A stretch of 61,544 nt of DNA, from assembly GCA_003142475.1 (NCBI GenBank), contig PLMK01000077.1, positions 1-61,544 on the forward strand, written 5' to 3'. The notes under the pieces were generated by a model. That model was given only the letters and a program-made list of their open reading frames with translations. It made no database searches and was not told the DNA's origin. A program made the position numbers and the translations under genes. Source of the stretch: Ignavibacteriota bacterium (lineage in GTDB: Bacteria; Bacteroidota; Ignavibacteria; UBA10030). Positions 1 through 9,754 of the stretch are shown piece after piece. The stretch's first letter is position 1. Each line of letters opens with the position of its first letter.

Positions 1-1008
1 AGTCGTAGATGTGCTGGATGTGAAAGTACTTTTTTCTACAGTATAGCGCACATCAATAAATTCCATATCCCCTACTTTATAAATTGTGGGTTTAACTGTC
101 AAGATTGTTCCTGTTGGATAGAATTTTTGCACTGTATTTCCAGAGAAATCTTTTTCTAATACGGAAAAATCCTGTCCCACTTGGAATATAGAGCTTGAGC
201 CGGACCGCACAGTAATTTGAGGCCTTGCTATAACTTCACCAAGTTGCTCGCTCTCGAACATACTGATAGCCGCATTGATATCCACTCCAAGGTTACTACC
301 AGTTGGATGTATACTGGCGCTGATGGCTTGATCTGATAACCTACTAGCAGTTGTAGTAGTAGTACCTGTAGTCAATATACTTGTAGCGCCGTAAATATTC
401 ACTCCAAGATTCATGTTACTTCCACGGAAAATAGAAAAATCCATCCCGCTTTGAATCAGTTTTGTTTTATTTATATCAAAGAATACACTTGAGATTGTGA
501 TTTCACGAAGCTTTGAATAATACTCACTGGAATCAATAATCGCAGGCGCTTTCGTGACACCTGGCGCAGGTGCAAATGATGGCGTTTGAGATGCACCCCT
601 CGACAAATTATCTTTCTGTGTTTGTTCGCCTACTTGTTTGCCTACTTCCTCGAATGAAACAATTTCTAAATACTCCGGATAATCATTATACCACAATTGA
701 TTGCTTCGCAGTATCAGTTCCAGTGCATCTTTCCAATACATCGACTCGATGTTGATACCAATGGTCTTTTCTTTCCCCTGTAAAGGAGATCGGTCTAATA
801 ATAATTTTCCATCTATTTTCTTGCTCAATTCTCCAAGCGACTGAATTGCCTTAGTGTACGGAACATCAGCACTAAACGAGACCAATTGATCCTGATTGAC
901 AACTTTTCCTTGTGCAGCACGGCGAACTGCTTGTTCCGATTGTGCTTGCACCAATTCTGTTATGCTGACAACAAACAAGAAAATAAAAAGTAAAGAGCGT
1001 ATTTTCAT
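1..1008 (-). CDS. pilQ: Type IV pilus secretin, N-terminal part (runs off left edge)
   Basis: The reading frame is open from an ATG at 1008 to the window edge, giving 336 residues of an incomplete protein. Residues 1-27 are a signal peptide ending near VQAQS. Residues about 40-110 look like an STN/secretin N-terminal domain. The start of the secretin core follows, with the segment GEVIARPQITVRSG and then a stretch ending TGTILTVKPTIYK, typical of GspD/PilQ secretins. The protein should form the outer-membrane gate through which the pilus leaves the cell. It is the last visible gene of the pilus operon, 14 bases after the PilO-like gene, so cotranscription is likely. The C-terminal barrel lies outside the window. 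A type II secretion secretin cannot be excluded from sequence alone, but the linked PilT favours a pilus. Confidence 0.85.
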   Translation of the reverse strand, partial: MKIRSLLFIFLFVVSITELVQAQSEQAVRRAAQGKVVNQDQLVSFSADVPYTKAIQSLGELSKKIDGKLLLDRSPLQGKEKTIGINIESMYWKDALELILRSNQLWYNDYPEYLEIVSFEEVGKQVGEQTQKDNLSRGASQTPSFAPAPGVTKAPAIIDSSEYYSKLREITISSVFFDINKTKLIQSGMDFSIFRGSNMNLGVNIYGATSILTTGTTTTTASRLSDQAISASIHPTGSNLGVDINAAISMFESEQLGEVIARPQITVRSGSSSIFQVGQDFSVLEKDFSGNTVQKFYPTGTILTVKPTIYKVGDMEFIDVRYTVEKSTFTSSTSTT

Positions 1009-1022
1009 AGTTCCCTCGATCT

Positions 1023-1907
1023 CTATCGTTTATCGAACAATATTTTCTTTATCAATTTTCGGACAACTCCGCCTTCATCCAATGTAAACTCCACAGCACT
1101 TTCCGCTGGATTCACTCGCGTTACATTTCCACGCCATACTTTATCACCAAGGTGCAATACAATCAGAGCTCTATCTGTAAGGACAAATGCTTTTCCTGGT
1201 AAAACGGCTTTTACCAATACTTGATCTGCATTTATTTCTCCCGGTGGCACCTCAGTAGCTAGTGTTTGTGTAATCATATTATGGAACGGATCATATGGAG
1301 ATGGAATCATGGTCAACGATTGGGCCGCTAACGACGTACCAAGTTCGGGAACATTGCGAACAAAAAATGCATGGATTTCCATACTAAAAGCAATCCACTT
1401 TGTAACATCTTTTGTATCCGGATCTATTGCCTCCTTCTGCTCAAGCTGCATCGAAGCAATTTTGTATAAACGTCGTCCATTTTCCAAAAAGTATACAAAC
1501 TTAAAAAGATTTTCGAATTGTGCTTCTCCATTATATAAATTATAGGCATTATATCCCCAGCTTGATTTTTCATTCGTCCCGATAAATTTCATATCAAACT
1601 TTAAGAATCCAGCTTCATCAATACCTTGGCTCATATAGCCATATGTTTGTGAAGAGACATCAAATTGAGGAATTTCCTTGCTACGGGAATCATATCGTCG
1701 TTTGATATCTTGAAATTGGACAGTCAAACGCTGGACATCATCCGTTAATCCCGGAAGATCTTCTAATTGCTTGTTGATGGCTTGAGTTTCTTTATTGATT
1801 TTCTTAATCTGGCGCGGCTGCCAATAAGCCCACAGAGATAAACCAAGTAATGTGATAATAAGCCATACAACACCAAGGGCTATCGTATTTCTAAGTTTAT
1901 AGGTCAC
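1023..1907 (-). CDS. PilO-like inner-membrane pilus assembly protein with PilP-like C-terminus
   Basis: This 294-residue protein has one N-terminal membrane helix (about residues 9-30), a coiled-coil region (about 33-75), and then a mixed alpha/beta domain as in PilO. The last 65 residues (from QVLVKAVLPGKAFVL onward) resemble the small beta domain of PilP/GspC: hydrophobic strands around LHLGDKVWRGNVTRV and a closing basic segment. PilO pairs with PilN in the inner membrane, and PilP links that pair to the secretin; no separate pilP gene is seen here. The gene starts 15 bases after the PilM-PilN fusion and is followed by the secretin. Family assignment rests on topology and context more than on strong motifs. 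Confidence 0.7.
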   Translation of the reverse strand: MTYKLRNTIALGVVWLIITLLGLSLWAYWQPRQIKKINKETQAINKQLEDLPGLTDDVQRLTVQFQDIKRRYDSRSKEIPQFDVSSQTYGYMSQGIDEAGFLKFDMKFIGTNEKSSWGYNAYNLYNGEAQFENLFKFVYFLENGRRLYKIASMQLEQKEAIDPDTKDVTKWIAFSMEIHAFFVRNVPELGTSLAAQSLTMIPSPYDPFHNMITQTLATEVPPGEINADQVLVKAVLPGKAFVLTDRALIVLHLGDKVWRGNVTRVNPAESAVEFTLDEGGVVRKLIKKILFDKR

Positions 1908-1922
1908 GGTCCTCTCGTCCCC

Positions 1923-3518
1923 TTATCTTGTGCCAGTATAGTTGGGTTCGGGAATATCGAACTTGTCCACCTGCTCAATCACAATATCAAACTCGTATAA
2001 AATCTTTTTCCGTACTGTGATGGTGCGTACTTCTTTTAATGTTGCTTTTTCGAATATACTTGCAATGCGTGGGATGCGTGTGCGGTAAATTGCTCGACCT
2101 GAGATGATGATGTTATTTCCATCTGGTCTCAAACTATATATCCATAACGAATTAAGATCCTCTACACTATTTGCAAGATAGTGCAGAATACGACTCCAGC
2201 GATCACTGCCCGGAGCAATGGAATCATAAATACTCGCTGCATTACTATAGCGACTAATATCGGAAGATAGTGTTGCTCTACGCTGCCGAAAGACATCTAA
2301 TTCATTGAGTTTCTGCTTTTTCTGGACGAGTTCCCCGTTGAGGCGGCGGATTTCAGCTTGACGTTCGCTAAACGAAAGTATAAAGAATGGGATCGTGAAA
2401 GTGATTAACATAGCTATCAATATTCCATGCCAAGCGAGAGCAAGCGCTCGTTGACCTTCTGAAATAAAATGTGGGAGAAGATTGATATCATAAAACCCTG
2501 GAAGCTTGGGTTGAAGTGAACGCCAGGCTGTCATAATTGGGATAGCATATTCTGATACCACTTCGCCAATAGATCCTTCAAACTCGCCAAGATCTAGAGT
2601 GGGAGCCTTCATATATTCCACAAGAGCACTTGAAAATTGTGGAGCGAGAGTATCTAACAAATTCACTTTATGACTTTCACCAGCGAGAAGTATTCTGTCA
2701 ATTCGTGTGAGAGCAATATTGTCTTGTTCAAGAAGGATACGGCTATAAATCGTGTTTTCAATATTTGGTGATTCGTATCCTTCGCTGATAATAGGAGCGA
2801 AGTGGAGATAGTGTTCACCCTGCATGAATACAAGACGGCTAAAATCATGTCCTACATAGACAAGCACTGAAACTTCTTCTTCCTGCGGTTCGTACTGAGT
2901 ACGTACTATCTCCATTAAGGCGGTGTCCGCACTATCCATAAGCTTGATAAGAGGAACACGCCCGCCCATAAATGGCTTCACTTCAGAAAGAAGCTCATAA
3001 ACATGCAAGCCATCTTCACGGATTAGCGAAAGTAACCCACCAGATGCCGTAGGGATAATATCAATTGCATCCAATGCCGGTGCAGAAGCGCGCATCATAG
3101 AAAGCTCTTGTGAGAGTTTTTTCTTCAGCTTCTCACCTTTCAAGCCAAAGTCGCCCTCAAACTCTTGATATGTTACAGCGGGTTCGGAGATTGCATAAGA
3201 AATTGTGTATTTTCTTGGGGAACCAACCTCATTCAACAATCCAAGAAGTACCGATGCATTCGTGCTTCCCTCATCGGATTGAGGCTCTAACGCGCCTGCT
3301 GATGAGAAGGCATCTCCCGATGAAAGATCACTAAATGACGTTCCTTCGCTTTCTTCTGGGGTAGCTTGCTTTTCTTCAAACTTGTGTACCAACGCGACTG
3401 TTTTAAAGTCCCTGAGCGTGACCCTGTTTCCTTTTGCAGAGAGGCGTACAAATTTGAGTTCAAGCCCATCCACAAATACAGCGACCGCTGTTTTTCCATC
3501 TCCTGCTTGAATGGACAT
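1923..3518 (-). CDS. PilM-PilN fusion (GspL-like) pilus assembly protein
   Basis: The 531-residue protein has two halves. Residues 1 to about 350 resemble the actin-like cytoplasmic PilM/GspL domain, starting with a strand such as VAVFVDGLELKFVRL. A single membrane helix follows at about 359-382. After it come a coiled coil (about 385-425) and a ferredoxin-like periplasmic domain as in PilN. In most bacteria PilM and PilN are separate and bind through the PilN N-terminal peptide; here they appear joined, as in GspL of type II secretion. The gene lies between pilT and the PilO-like gene. An acidic low-complexity linker (about 50-85) sits inside the first domain. The fusion call is inferred from length and topology. 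Confidence 0.75.
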   Translation of the reverse strand: MSIQAGDGKTAVAVFVDGLELKFVRLSAKGNRVTLRDFKTVALVHKFEEKQATPEESEGTSFSDLSSGDAFSSAGALEPQSDEGSTNASVLLGLLNEVGSPRKYTISYAISEPAVTYQEFEGDFGLKGEKLKKKLSQELSMMRASAPALDAIDIIPTASGGLLSLIREDGLHVYELLSEVKPFMGGRVPLIKLMDSADTALMEIVRTQYEPQEEEVSVLVYVGHDFSRLVFMQGEHYLHFAPIISEGYESPNIENTIYSRILLEQDNIALTRIDRILLAGESHKVNLLDTLAPQFSSALVEYMKAPTLDLGEFEGSIGEVVSEYAIPIMTAWRSLQPKLPGFYDINLLPHFISEGQRALALAWHGILIAMLITFTIPFFILSFSERQAEIRRLNGELVQKKQKLNELDVFRQRRATLSSDISRYSNAASIYDSIAPGSDRWSRILHYLANSVEDLNSLWIYSLRPDGNNIIISGRAIYRTRIPRIASIFEKATLKEVRTITVRKKILYEFDIVIEQVDKFDIPEPNYTGTR

Positions 3519-3601
3519 AAGCTGATCTATCCTCTTATGTTAAGATTCTTTAAATAATTTATGCGTTGATCTTCACTTTACACACGCCGGCAATGTGAAC
3601 A

Positions 3602-4906
3602 TCATTCCGTCGGCTGCAACTGTAAAAGCTGTTGAAGACGCCGCTTGTTATTGGCGTAGTTCATAGCATTTTCCAGAGAAATTTTCTTTTGCAAATACAA
3701 ACGTTTAAGATCTTGTTCCATACTTGTCATACCAAGATCTATACCTTCAGAGATCATTTGGTAAATCTCGCTTGTATTATTGTTCTTGATGGCCGCGCGA
3801 ACCGAAGGAGTCCCAAGCATAATTTCCTTGGCAAGGATGCGTTTGCCATCTAAACTTGGTATCAGTTTTTGTGAAATAACACATCGGAGTAAATCCGCTA
3901 AACGATTACGCACACGCTCTTGTTCGATTGGCGGTGTCTCACCAATAATTCGGTCAATGCTTTCAACAGCTGCTGCTGTATGTAATGTAGAAAAAACCTT
4001 GTGTCCTGAATCTGTAATTTCCAATGCAGTTAAAATTGTATCAGGATCTCGCAACTCGCCAATCATAATAATATCTGGATCTTGACGCAACGCCTGCACC
4101 GCACCATCTTTGAATGAAAGCACATCTCGACCCACTTCTCTATGCCTGATGATACATTTATCTGACTTATGGACATACTCTATAGGTGACGCAATTACCA
4201 CAATATGTCCTTCTACACTATGATTGTTTGCATCAATGATGGAATCTAAAGTAGAACTTTTCCCCGAACCTGTAATTCCAGTTATAATGCAAAGACCTTC
4301 CTTCGTGTGAGCCAAACTGAGTACCTTCGTAACATTAATATGTAATTCTAGTTCTTTATATGCACGGACAACATTGTTAATCGCACGCATATTTAATGCA
4401 AGCTGATCTAAATCAAAATATGCATCCGCACGAAATCTTTTAAAATCTAGAGTGTCCACATATAACATATGAGAGAAGTCGAGATTCCTGTTTTCAAAAA
4501 GAAACGATCTTTGACGTTCTCCAATAACGCTTTGAATAAGAATGTTAATCTCGTCTTGCGAGTATTTTCCAAGTGATGAATCTGCTTTCTTAGAACCATA
4601 AACGCGATACCAGATATACCCTTGTGAGCCATATCCTCCCATATCAATATCAGATGCATGCAACGTAAACATACGGTTGAGGAAATGATTCATCAAAGCC
4701 AAAAGCTTCATCTTTGTTGTCTCATCCGTACGTGTCATCACATCGCTTATCATCATTTGCCGCTCAAGTCCCGTAATCGATTTTGGAAGTTGAGATGCCA
4801 TTTCCTTCAAAATTCTTCTTGCATCTATAACGACCGGTGGTAAATCCAATGGCATGGATATGGCAGGCGATTGTTTTACAGAAGGTATTGGTGATTGGGG
4901 CATCAT
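3602..4906 (-). CDS. pilT: PilT-type twitching motility / retraction ATPase
   Basis: This 434-residue secretion ATPase belongs to the GspE/PilT family. Walker A is GITGSGKSSTL at about residue 213, Walker B is IIMIGELRDPDT near 280, and the histidine box SGHKVFSTLHT is near 305. It lacks the tetracysteine zinc motif found in PilB and is shorter, both expected for a PilT or PilU. The first 35 residues are a proline-rich extension. PilT drives pilus retraction from the cytoplasmic face of the inner membrane. It sits between pilB and the PilM-PilN fusion, with a 263-base gap to pilB that may allow separate regulation. The C-terminal segment with GMTSMEQDLKRLY matches the usual PilT tail region. 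Confidence 0.9.
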   Translation of the reverse strand: MMPQSPIPSVKQSPAISMPLDLPPVVIDARRILKEMASQLPKSITGLERQMMISDVMTRTDETTKMKLLALMNHFLNRMFTLHASDIDMGGYGSQGYIWYRVYGSKKADSSLGKYSQDEINILIQSVIGERQRSFLFENRNLDFSHMLYVDTLDFKRFRADAYFDLDQLALNMRAINNVVRAYKELELHINVTKVLSLAHTKEGLCIITGITGSGKSSTLDSIIDANNHSVEGHIVVIASPIEYVHKSDKCIIRHREVGRDVLSFKDGAVQALRQDPDIIMIGELRDPDTILTALEITDSGHKVFSTLHTAAAVESIDRIIGETPPIEQERVRNRLADLLRCVISQKLIPSLDGKRILAKEIMLGTPSVRAAIKNNNTSEIYQMISEGIDLGMTSMEQDLKRLYLQKKISLENAMNYANNKRRLQQLLQLQPTE

Positions 4907-5169
4907 ATAAACATTTTATTTTGTTTGATATGAATCTTTCTTATAAGAATCTTTCGGATAATTTACCTGTCCTTGTTCGGATAGATAATAAGAAACTCCA
5001 ATCGAAAAAGCAATAGATGTAAAGGAGTTTTTTAAGTAAAAGCCCTTTTCCCTTACACCGACATCACATACACATTCTGTGAATCTAGATTTACTTTATT
5101 TACCTCATTTTTATAATTTTGCTCTTTTTACGCGATTATATTAATCTACAGACCTGAATATTCAAAAAA

Positions 5170-6963
5170 TTATTCATCTTCGGTAGTAGTCGATATAATT
5201 TCTTCAATTGTTGTAGTTCCTTCTTTCATACGCTCCATTCCAGACCGGCGTAATGTCCACATACCATCTTTCGTAGCCTGTTCTCGAACAGCATTTTCAT
5301 CCACTTTCTCACCTGCATTGAGGATAATATCCCTGATAGGTTTGCTAAAATACAGCGCCTCATGGATAGCCGCACGTCCTTTATAGCCGCCGTTACATTT
5401 TTCGCATCCTACAGCTTTATAGAATGTATGCGTGGCAACATCCTCTTCGGTAAAACCGAATTTCAATAAATCGCCCTTTTCACTGCTATCCATCGGTTGC
5501 TTGCATATTTTACAAAGGGTTCGGACAAGACGTTGGGCAACAATAACGTTGATTGCATACGCAAGCAAAAAAGGCTCAATGCCCATTTTATAGAGACGTG
5601 CAATTGCGCTTGGCGCGTCATTCGTATGTAAGGTAGAGAATACTAAATGGCCTGTATTTGCCATCTTCACGGCAGTTTCTGCGGTTATTTTATCGCGCAT
5701 TTCACCTACAAGCACAATATCTGGATCGTGACGTAAGATACCACGAATAGCTTCCTCAAATCCCATCTTGGGGCCAATTTTTAGCTGACGTGCACCTTTG
5801 ATTATATATTCAACCGGTTCTTCAATCGTCAGTACGTTTACTGTGGGGTCGATAACCTGATATAAAGCCGCGATCAATGTTGTTGATTTACCGGAACCTG
5901 TTGGACCAGTAAGGATAATAATACCTTGAGGTTTGCTAATAGCTTTATAGAAAAATGCACGAGCTGGTCCCTGTAAACCAAGCTTTTCGAGATCGGTGAT
6001 TACTTTGCGATCATCTAAAACACGGATTACAATACTCTCAAACTTATGTTTAAATTCCGTAGTCACAATCGGCATAATTGAGACACGAAATCGCATTTGA
6101 TGTCCATCGATGACACGTTGGATGAATCCGTCTTGTGTCATTTCACGTTCAAATCTATCTACATTTTTTGTACGATCCTTGACAACAGCAAGTACCGCTT
6201 CTGGCACTGTGTTTTCCTGAATATGCCAAACTCTTAGATCGCCATCAATGCGAAATAAGAAGTTGGTTCGATTCCCCTCTGCTGCAACGATATGTACGTC
6301 ACTTACGTCTTTTCGAACTGCTTCAACCAAACATCCTTCGAACAGATTAACCAAAGCGCTCTTGCTTATCTCTGCTTCAAGAGCTTGTTCATCAAGCTGA
6401 TCATCGTCTCCACTGCCGGAGTCATCAACTGAGATCTTATTGCTTTCGAGGAGTTTGAGGAATTCGTTTTGTGCCGGCGCCACCTTATCCATCAACGATT
6501 GCAAGTCTTTCAATCGTACGTAGCAGATTTCATATTTCTTCACGTTGAAACTGCGAGCTACAATTGGCAGATTACGATCCGTTGGATCTGCAGCGATAAT
6601 AATGAGCTTATCTGGCTGGCGTTCGTCAAACTTGAATGGCAACATCTTTGATTGGACCATCATTTCCCGCTGCTGTTCTGAAAGCTGTTCAATGTATTTC
6701 TTCAAGAAAGCGATCCGCGCTTCATCGACTTTTTCGTCATTGAGGAATACTTCACGAAACGCATAAAGATTAGCTACTTCTCGAAAAACCGCATCATGGT
6801 CTGCGCCAAATTCAGTAACAAGGATCTGCCCCAGATTCTTTCGGTTTTTCTTGTTATCGTCGGAATCCTTCATCTTAAGAGACTTCTCAAGCGTCTCAAA
6901 ATCGATTATACCTTTTTTAAGAAGCGTATAACCGATTTTATCAGTTATATCTATTTCAGGCAT
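5170..6963 (-). CDS. pilB: PilB/GspE-type pilus extension ATPase
   Basis: The 597-residue protein has an N-terminal MshE/GspE-type domain (about 1-165) and a C-terminal hexameric ATPase domain. Walker A is GPTGSGKSTT at about residue 352, and Walker B is IVLVGEMRD near 416. The His box GHLVFSTLHT follows. Two CxxC pairs, CKIC at about 484 and CEKC at about 518, form the zinc-binding tetracysteine motif of assembly ATPases. It powers pilin polymerisation at the inner membrane through the PilC platform, whose gene lies 50 bases upstream. Length and motifs fit PilB; GspE of type II secretion is the alternative, but a neighbouring retraction ATPase argues for a pilus. Confidence 0.92.
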   Translation of the reverse strand: MPEIDITDKIGYTLLKKGIIDFETLEKSLKMKDSDDNKKNRKNLGQILVTEFGADHDAVFREVANLYAFREVFLNDEKVDEARIAFLKKYIEQLSEQQREMMVQSKMLPFKFDERQPDKLIIIAADPTDRNLPIVARSFNVKKYEICYVRLKDLQSLMDKVAPAQNEFLKLLESNKISVDDSGSGDDDQLDEQALEAEISKSALVNLFEGCLVEAVRKDVSDVHIVAAEGNRTNFLFRIDGDLRVWHIQENTVPEAVLAVVKDRTKNVDRFEREMTQDGFIQRVIDGHQMRFRVSIMPIVTTEFKHKFESIVIRVLDDRKVITDLEKLGLQGPARAFFYKAISKPQGIIILTGPTGSGKSTTLIAALYQVIDPTVNVLTIEEPVEYIIKGARQLKIGPKMGFEEAIRGILRHDPDIVLVGEMRDKITAETAVKMANTGHLVFSTLHTNDAPSAIARLYKMGIEPFLLAYAINVIVAQRLVRTLCKICKQPMDSSEKGDLLKFGFTEEDVATHTFYKAVGCEKCNGGYKGRAAIHEALYFSKPIRDIILNAGEKVDENAVREQATKDGMWTLRRSGMERMKEGTTTIEEIISTTTEDE

Positions 6964-7013
6964 GGTTCTATTCCTCTTTGCTTGCTTAACCCAATCGCAT
7001 TTCTCAATGCACT

Positions 7014-8384
7014 TTATGGAATCAGGAAATGCAAGGGCATGAACATATGCGGTGATTCCGGTTTTACTAATGCTGTTTCTGAAGAAACGAGTGTTAAAGC
7101 CGTCAGTACAACCATCATTACCAACGATACAGATAATTGAATAACTTCGATCACATTTTTCATCCGATAAGATGTTTCTTTTTCATAGTAATCCGCCAAT
7201 TGAAGAGCTGTCGCTTTCACAGTTCCTGTTTCTGCGCCTGAGGCGAATCTAGAAATGGCTGTTTTAGTGAATACACCTGTTGCTTCAAATGCTTCCGTGA
7301 GACCTTTTCCTCGTTCGAGCATCATTGGTATAGCTATTGTTTTAATCTGATGTTCCATATATCTATTGCCGCATGCTTCTGCTGCCATACGAATGATTTC
7401 AATATTTTCACCTGATCCACTGTATAGAGCATAAAAAACTCGGCAAAATATTTCTATAGCAGTTTTATGAAGCAGAGAACCGAGTACAGGAATTTTAATC
7501 ATATATTTGTCGGCTAAAAATCTTCCCTTTTCTGTTCTCATGTAGCGTAACAAAATAAAAGCGGGCACAGTAAATAAAACTGTAAGAATTAACCAATTTT
7601 CCATCAGCCAGTCACTCATCTTCAATGTCGCTGCTGTCATGGGAGGTAGCTTGATATGAAATTTAGTAAACATTATTGCTGTTTGAGGGAAAATATAACA
7701 GACATAGAACAAACATGCTAAGAACAGTACAAAAAGAGTGATCAAGGGCGTAATAAGCGCACTTCGAAGATTTCTTCTAAATTCTGCATTGCGTTCCATA
7801 AATTTTGCGGCGCTTTCGTAAATCTCTGCCATATTTCCGCTCTTAGATGCCAGACCAAGCATTTGCGCTGTGAATTTACCAATCACCGGCGCTTGTTTCA
7901 TAAACACTTTTTCACTGTCTTTTCCTTGTTTCAATTCAGTATTTATTTCCTTAATTGCTTCACGCAACGCTGGATTGGGGATGTCGTTTATAAGCAATTG
8001 CATCACTTCGTTAAACGGAAGTTTTTGCTTCATTAAGTCCGTACTCACTCTTACAAATGTGATAACATCAACCGCTGGAGCGGCTCTCTGTTTGTTCCCA
8101 AATAATTTCTTTCTGACATAGAGAACATTAAATCCCATTTTTTCCAGCGCCGCTCGAACTTCATCAGAGGTAAACGCTTTCTGTTCACCATCAATCGGTT
8201 TGTCAGTTCCCTTTCTTACTCGATAAATGAATGACACGCGTTCATGAATGCCTGTCACTTTGAACTTCTTCTCACGTGAAAGTTCGACTGCTTTAGTTTT
8301 GGCGATACTTTTATTGTCAGCAGTAATAGAACCGGAAACTGTTTTTCCAGTAAGCGATACACCATCAATACGATATTCAGGCAT
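7014..8384 (-). CDS. pilC: PilC/GspF-type inner-membrane platform protein
   Basis: This 456-residue protein contains the duplicated GspF domain. The first cytoplasmic helical bundle is at about residues 125-205, with membrane helices near 212-235 and 258-280, a second bundle, and a last helix near 415-437. The first 120 residues are an extra N-terminal region before the canonical domain, containing two short segments that look like small alpha/beta modules. PilC is the membrane platform that couples the PilB/PilT motors to the growing fibre. It is the first gene of the pilus operon and follows a strong sigma-70-like promoter. The ending ALVKPESPHMFMPLHFLIP is longer than in most homologs. No pilin or prepilin peptidase gene is in the window. 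Confidence 0.88.
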   Translation of the reverse strand: MPEYRIDGVSLTGKTVSGSITADNKSIAKTKAVELSREKKFKVTGIHERVSFIYRVRKGTDKPIDGEQKAFTSDEVRAALEKMGFNVLYVRKKLFGNKQRAAPAVDVITFVRVSTDLMKQKLPFNEVMQLLINDIPNPALREAIKEINTELKQGKDSEKVFMKQAPVIGKFTAQMLGLASKSGNMAEIYESAAKFMERNAEFRRNLRSALITPLITLFVLFLACLFYVCYIFPQTAIMFTKFHIKLPPMTAATLKMSDWLMENWLILTVLFTVPAFILLRYMRTEKGRFLADKYMIKIPVLGSLLHKTAIEIFCRVFYALYSGSGENIEIIRMAAEACGNRYMEHQIKTIAIPMMLERGKGLTEAFEATGVFTKTAISRFASGAETGTVKATALQLADYYEKETSYRMKNVIEVIQLSVSLVMMVVLTALTLVSSETALVKPESPHMFMPLHFLIP

Positions 8385-8436
8385 AGGATATTTTTTTTAT
8401 ATTGTGATTGTTGATCATCTAAACTGTGTCCATACG

Positions 8437-8465
8437 ATAATACACTTTTTCGCTCTCTGTGTCAA
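8437..8465 (-). promoter_or_regulatory. Sigma-70-type promoter of the pilus operon
   Basis: On the minus strand the box TTGACA (8465-8460) is followed after exactly 17 bases by TATTAT (8442-8437). The predicted start near 8430 leaves a leader of about 45 bases before the pilC ATG at 8384. The site lies in the 162-base gap after the ygeY stop, so it would separate the pilus operon from the purine-type operon upstream. The call rests on match to consensus only. Confidence 0.65.
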
Positions 8466-8546
8466 GAACTGATGACTCGACCCGCCACAACAAAAACGAA
8501 ATTCAGCCGAAACGAGACTTAATTGTTGAATTACAGAAATATGCCT

Positions 8547-9743
8547 CTATTTATAACCAATAAATGTCAGCGGGAACGCTGCATACCAGGCAGATGCTTT
8601 AACAAGATGTTCCACTGGAATGTGTTCAGTTGCCATATGTGCATAAATTTCATTGCCAGGACCAAAGCCTATGCACGGAATTCCATGTAGACCCATTACT
8701 GCCACGCCATTCGTGCTGAATACCCAACGGTTAACCTTCGGTTTCTCATTAAATAATCCTTCATAAGATTTAACACCGTACGCCAGGAGTGGATGGTTCT
8801 CCGGCAATAGCCATGTTGGATAGTACTTCTTCGTTGGATATGTCAATCCGCGCCAGCTTGGAACAGCATAGTCCAGCACTACGACTTCGGCTTCTGCTTT
8901 CTTCACACTTGGCAATTCTTGAATCTCGCGCATTGCTGATTCCATCGTGTCGGTTGCAGCAAGTCGTCTATCTAAATGAATTGTTGATGAATCCGCCACA
9001 GCACAAAGAGAGGGCGATGTGGAACGAATTTCCGCTATTGTTACAGTCCCTTTGCCAAGAAATGGCTCACCACTTAATCGTTCATTCAACTTTTCGATAT
9101 CTTCAACAATCGGTGCCATTTTGTACACCGCATTCACACCACGTTCCGGTGCGGAGCCGTGACATGAAATTCCTTTCGTGCGTACTTCAATTTCCATACG
9201 ACCACGATGGCCTCGATAGATAGCAAGATTCGTCGGTTCGGCAATAACAACAACTTCAGGTCGTAGTTTATCTTCTTTAATGATGTACTGCCAACAGAGC
9301 CCATCGCAATCTTCTTCTTGCACACTGCCGACAACATAAAGCGTGTAGTCATCTTCCAATCCAAGTTCTTTAATAATCTTTCCACCATAAATAATCGATG
9401 CAAGTGCACCTTTCATATCGCATGCGCCTCGTCCATAGATGATACCATCCTTCTCAGCACCTTTGAATGGATCGATTGTCCAATTTGCCGGATTGCCAAC
9501 ATCAACCGTATCTACATGCGCATCCAATGCAATGATATGTTTTCCATGTCCGATGCGTCCAAGAATATTGCCCATAGGGTCAATTGTGACTTCATCATAT
9601 TCGCATTTTTCCATCTCTTGTTTTATGCGATAGATCACTTGTTCTTCTTGTGAACTCAGCGATCTTATCGCAATCAACTCTCGCAGGAACTGTGCTACCT
9701 GACGCTCGTTCTTTTGTGCGGTTTTCAAGATTTCTTTGAACAT
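8547..9743 (-). CDS. ygeY: YgeY-type M20 family zinc hydrolase
   Basis: This 398-residue M20 peptidase/deacylase-fold enzyme has the metal motifs LDAHVDTVD (about 75-83), GRGACDMKG (about 110-118), the general-base pair in GSVQEEDCDG (about 137-146), AEPTN (about 167) and a late His near YAHMATEHIP. The C-terminal dimerisation insert begins near CHGSAPERG. YgeY (long labelled a selenium-metabolism hydrolase) occurs in urate-utilisation clusters, where it is thought to remove carbamoyl or ureido groups. Here it is the last gene of the 11-gene operon, 11 bases after the PLP-enzyme gene, and length fits YgeY of Escherichia coli (about 400). The exact substrate is not evident; an N-acyl or ureido amino acid such as diureidopropionate is the inference. 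Confidence 0.85.
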   Translation of the reverse strand: MFKEILKTAQKNERQVAQFLRELIAIRSLSSQEEQVIYRIKQEMEKCEYDEVTIDPMGNILGRIGHGKHIIALDAHVDTVDVGNPANWTIDPFKGAEKDGIIYGRGACDMKGALASIIYGGKIIKELGLEDDYTLYVVGSVQEEDCDGLCWQYIIKEDKLRPEVVVIAEPTNLAIYRGHRGRMEIEVRTKGISCHGSAPERGVNAVYKMAPIVEDIEKLNERLSGEPFLGKGTVTIAEIRSTSPSLCAVADSSTIHLDRRLAATDTMESAMREIQELPSVKKAEAEVVVLDYAVPSWRGLTYPTKKYYPTWLLPENHPLLAYGVKSYEGLFNEKPKVNRWVFSTNGVAVMGLHGIPCIGFGPGNEIYAHMATEHIPVEHLVKASAWYAAFPLTFIGYK

Positions 9744-9754
9744 ACATAGTATCC

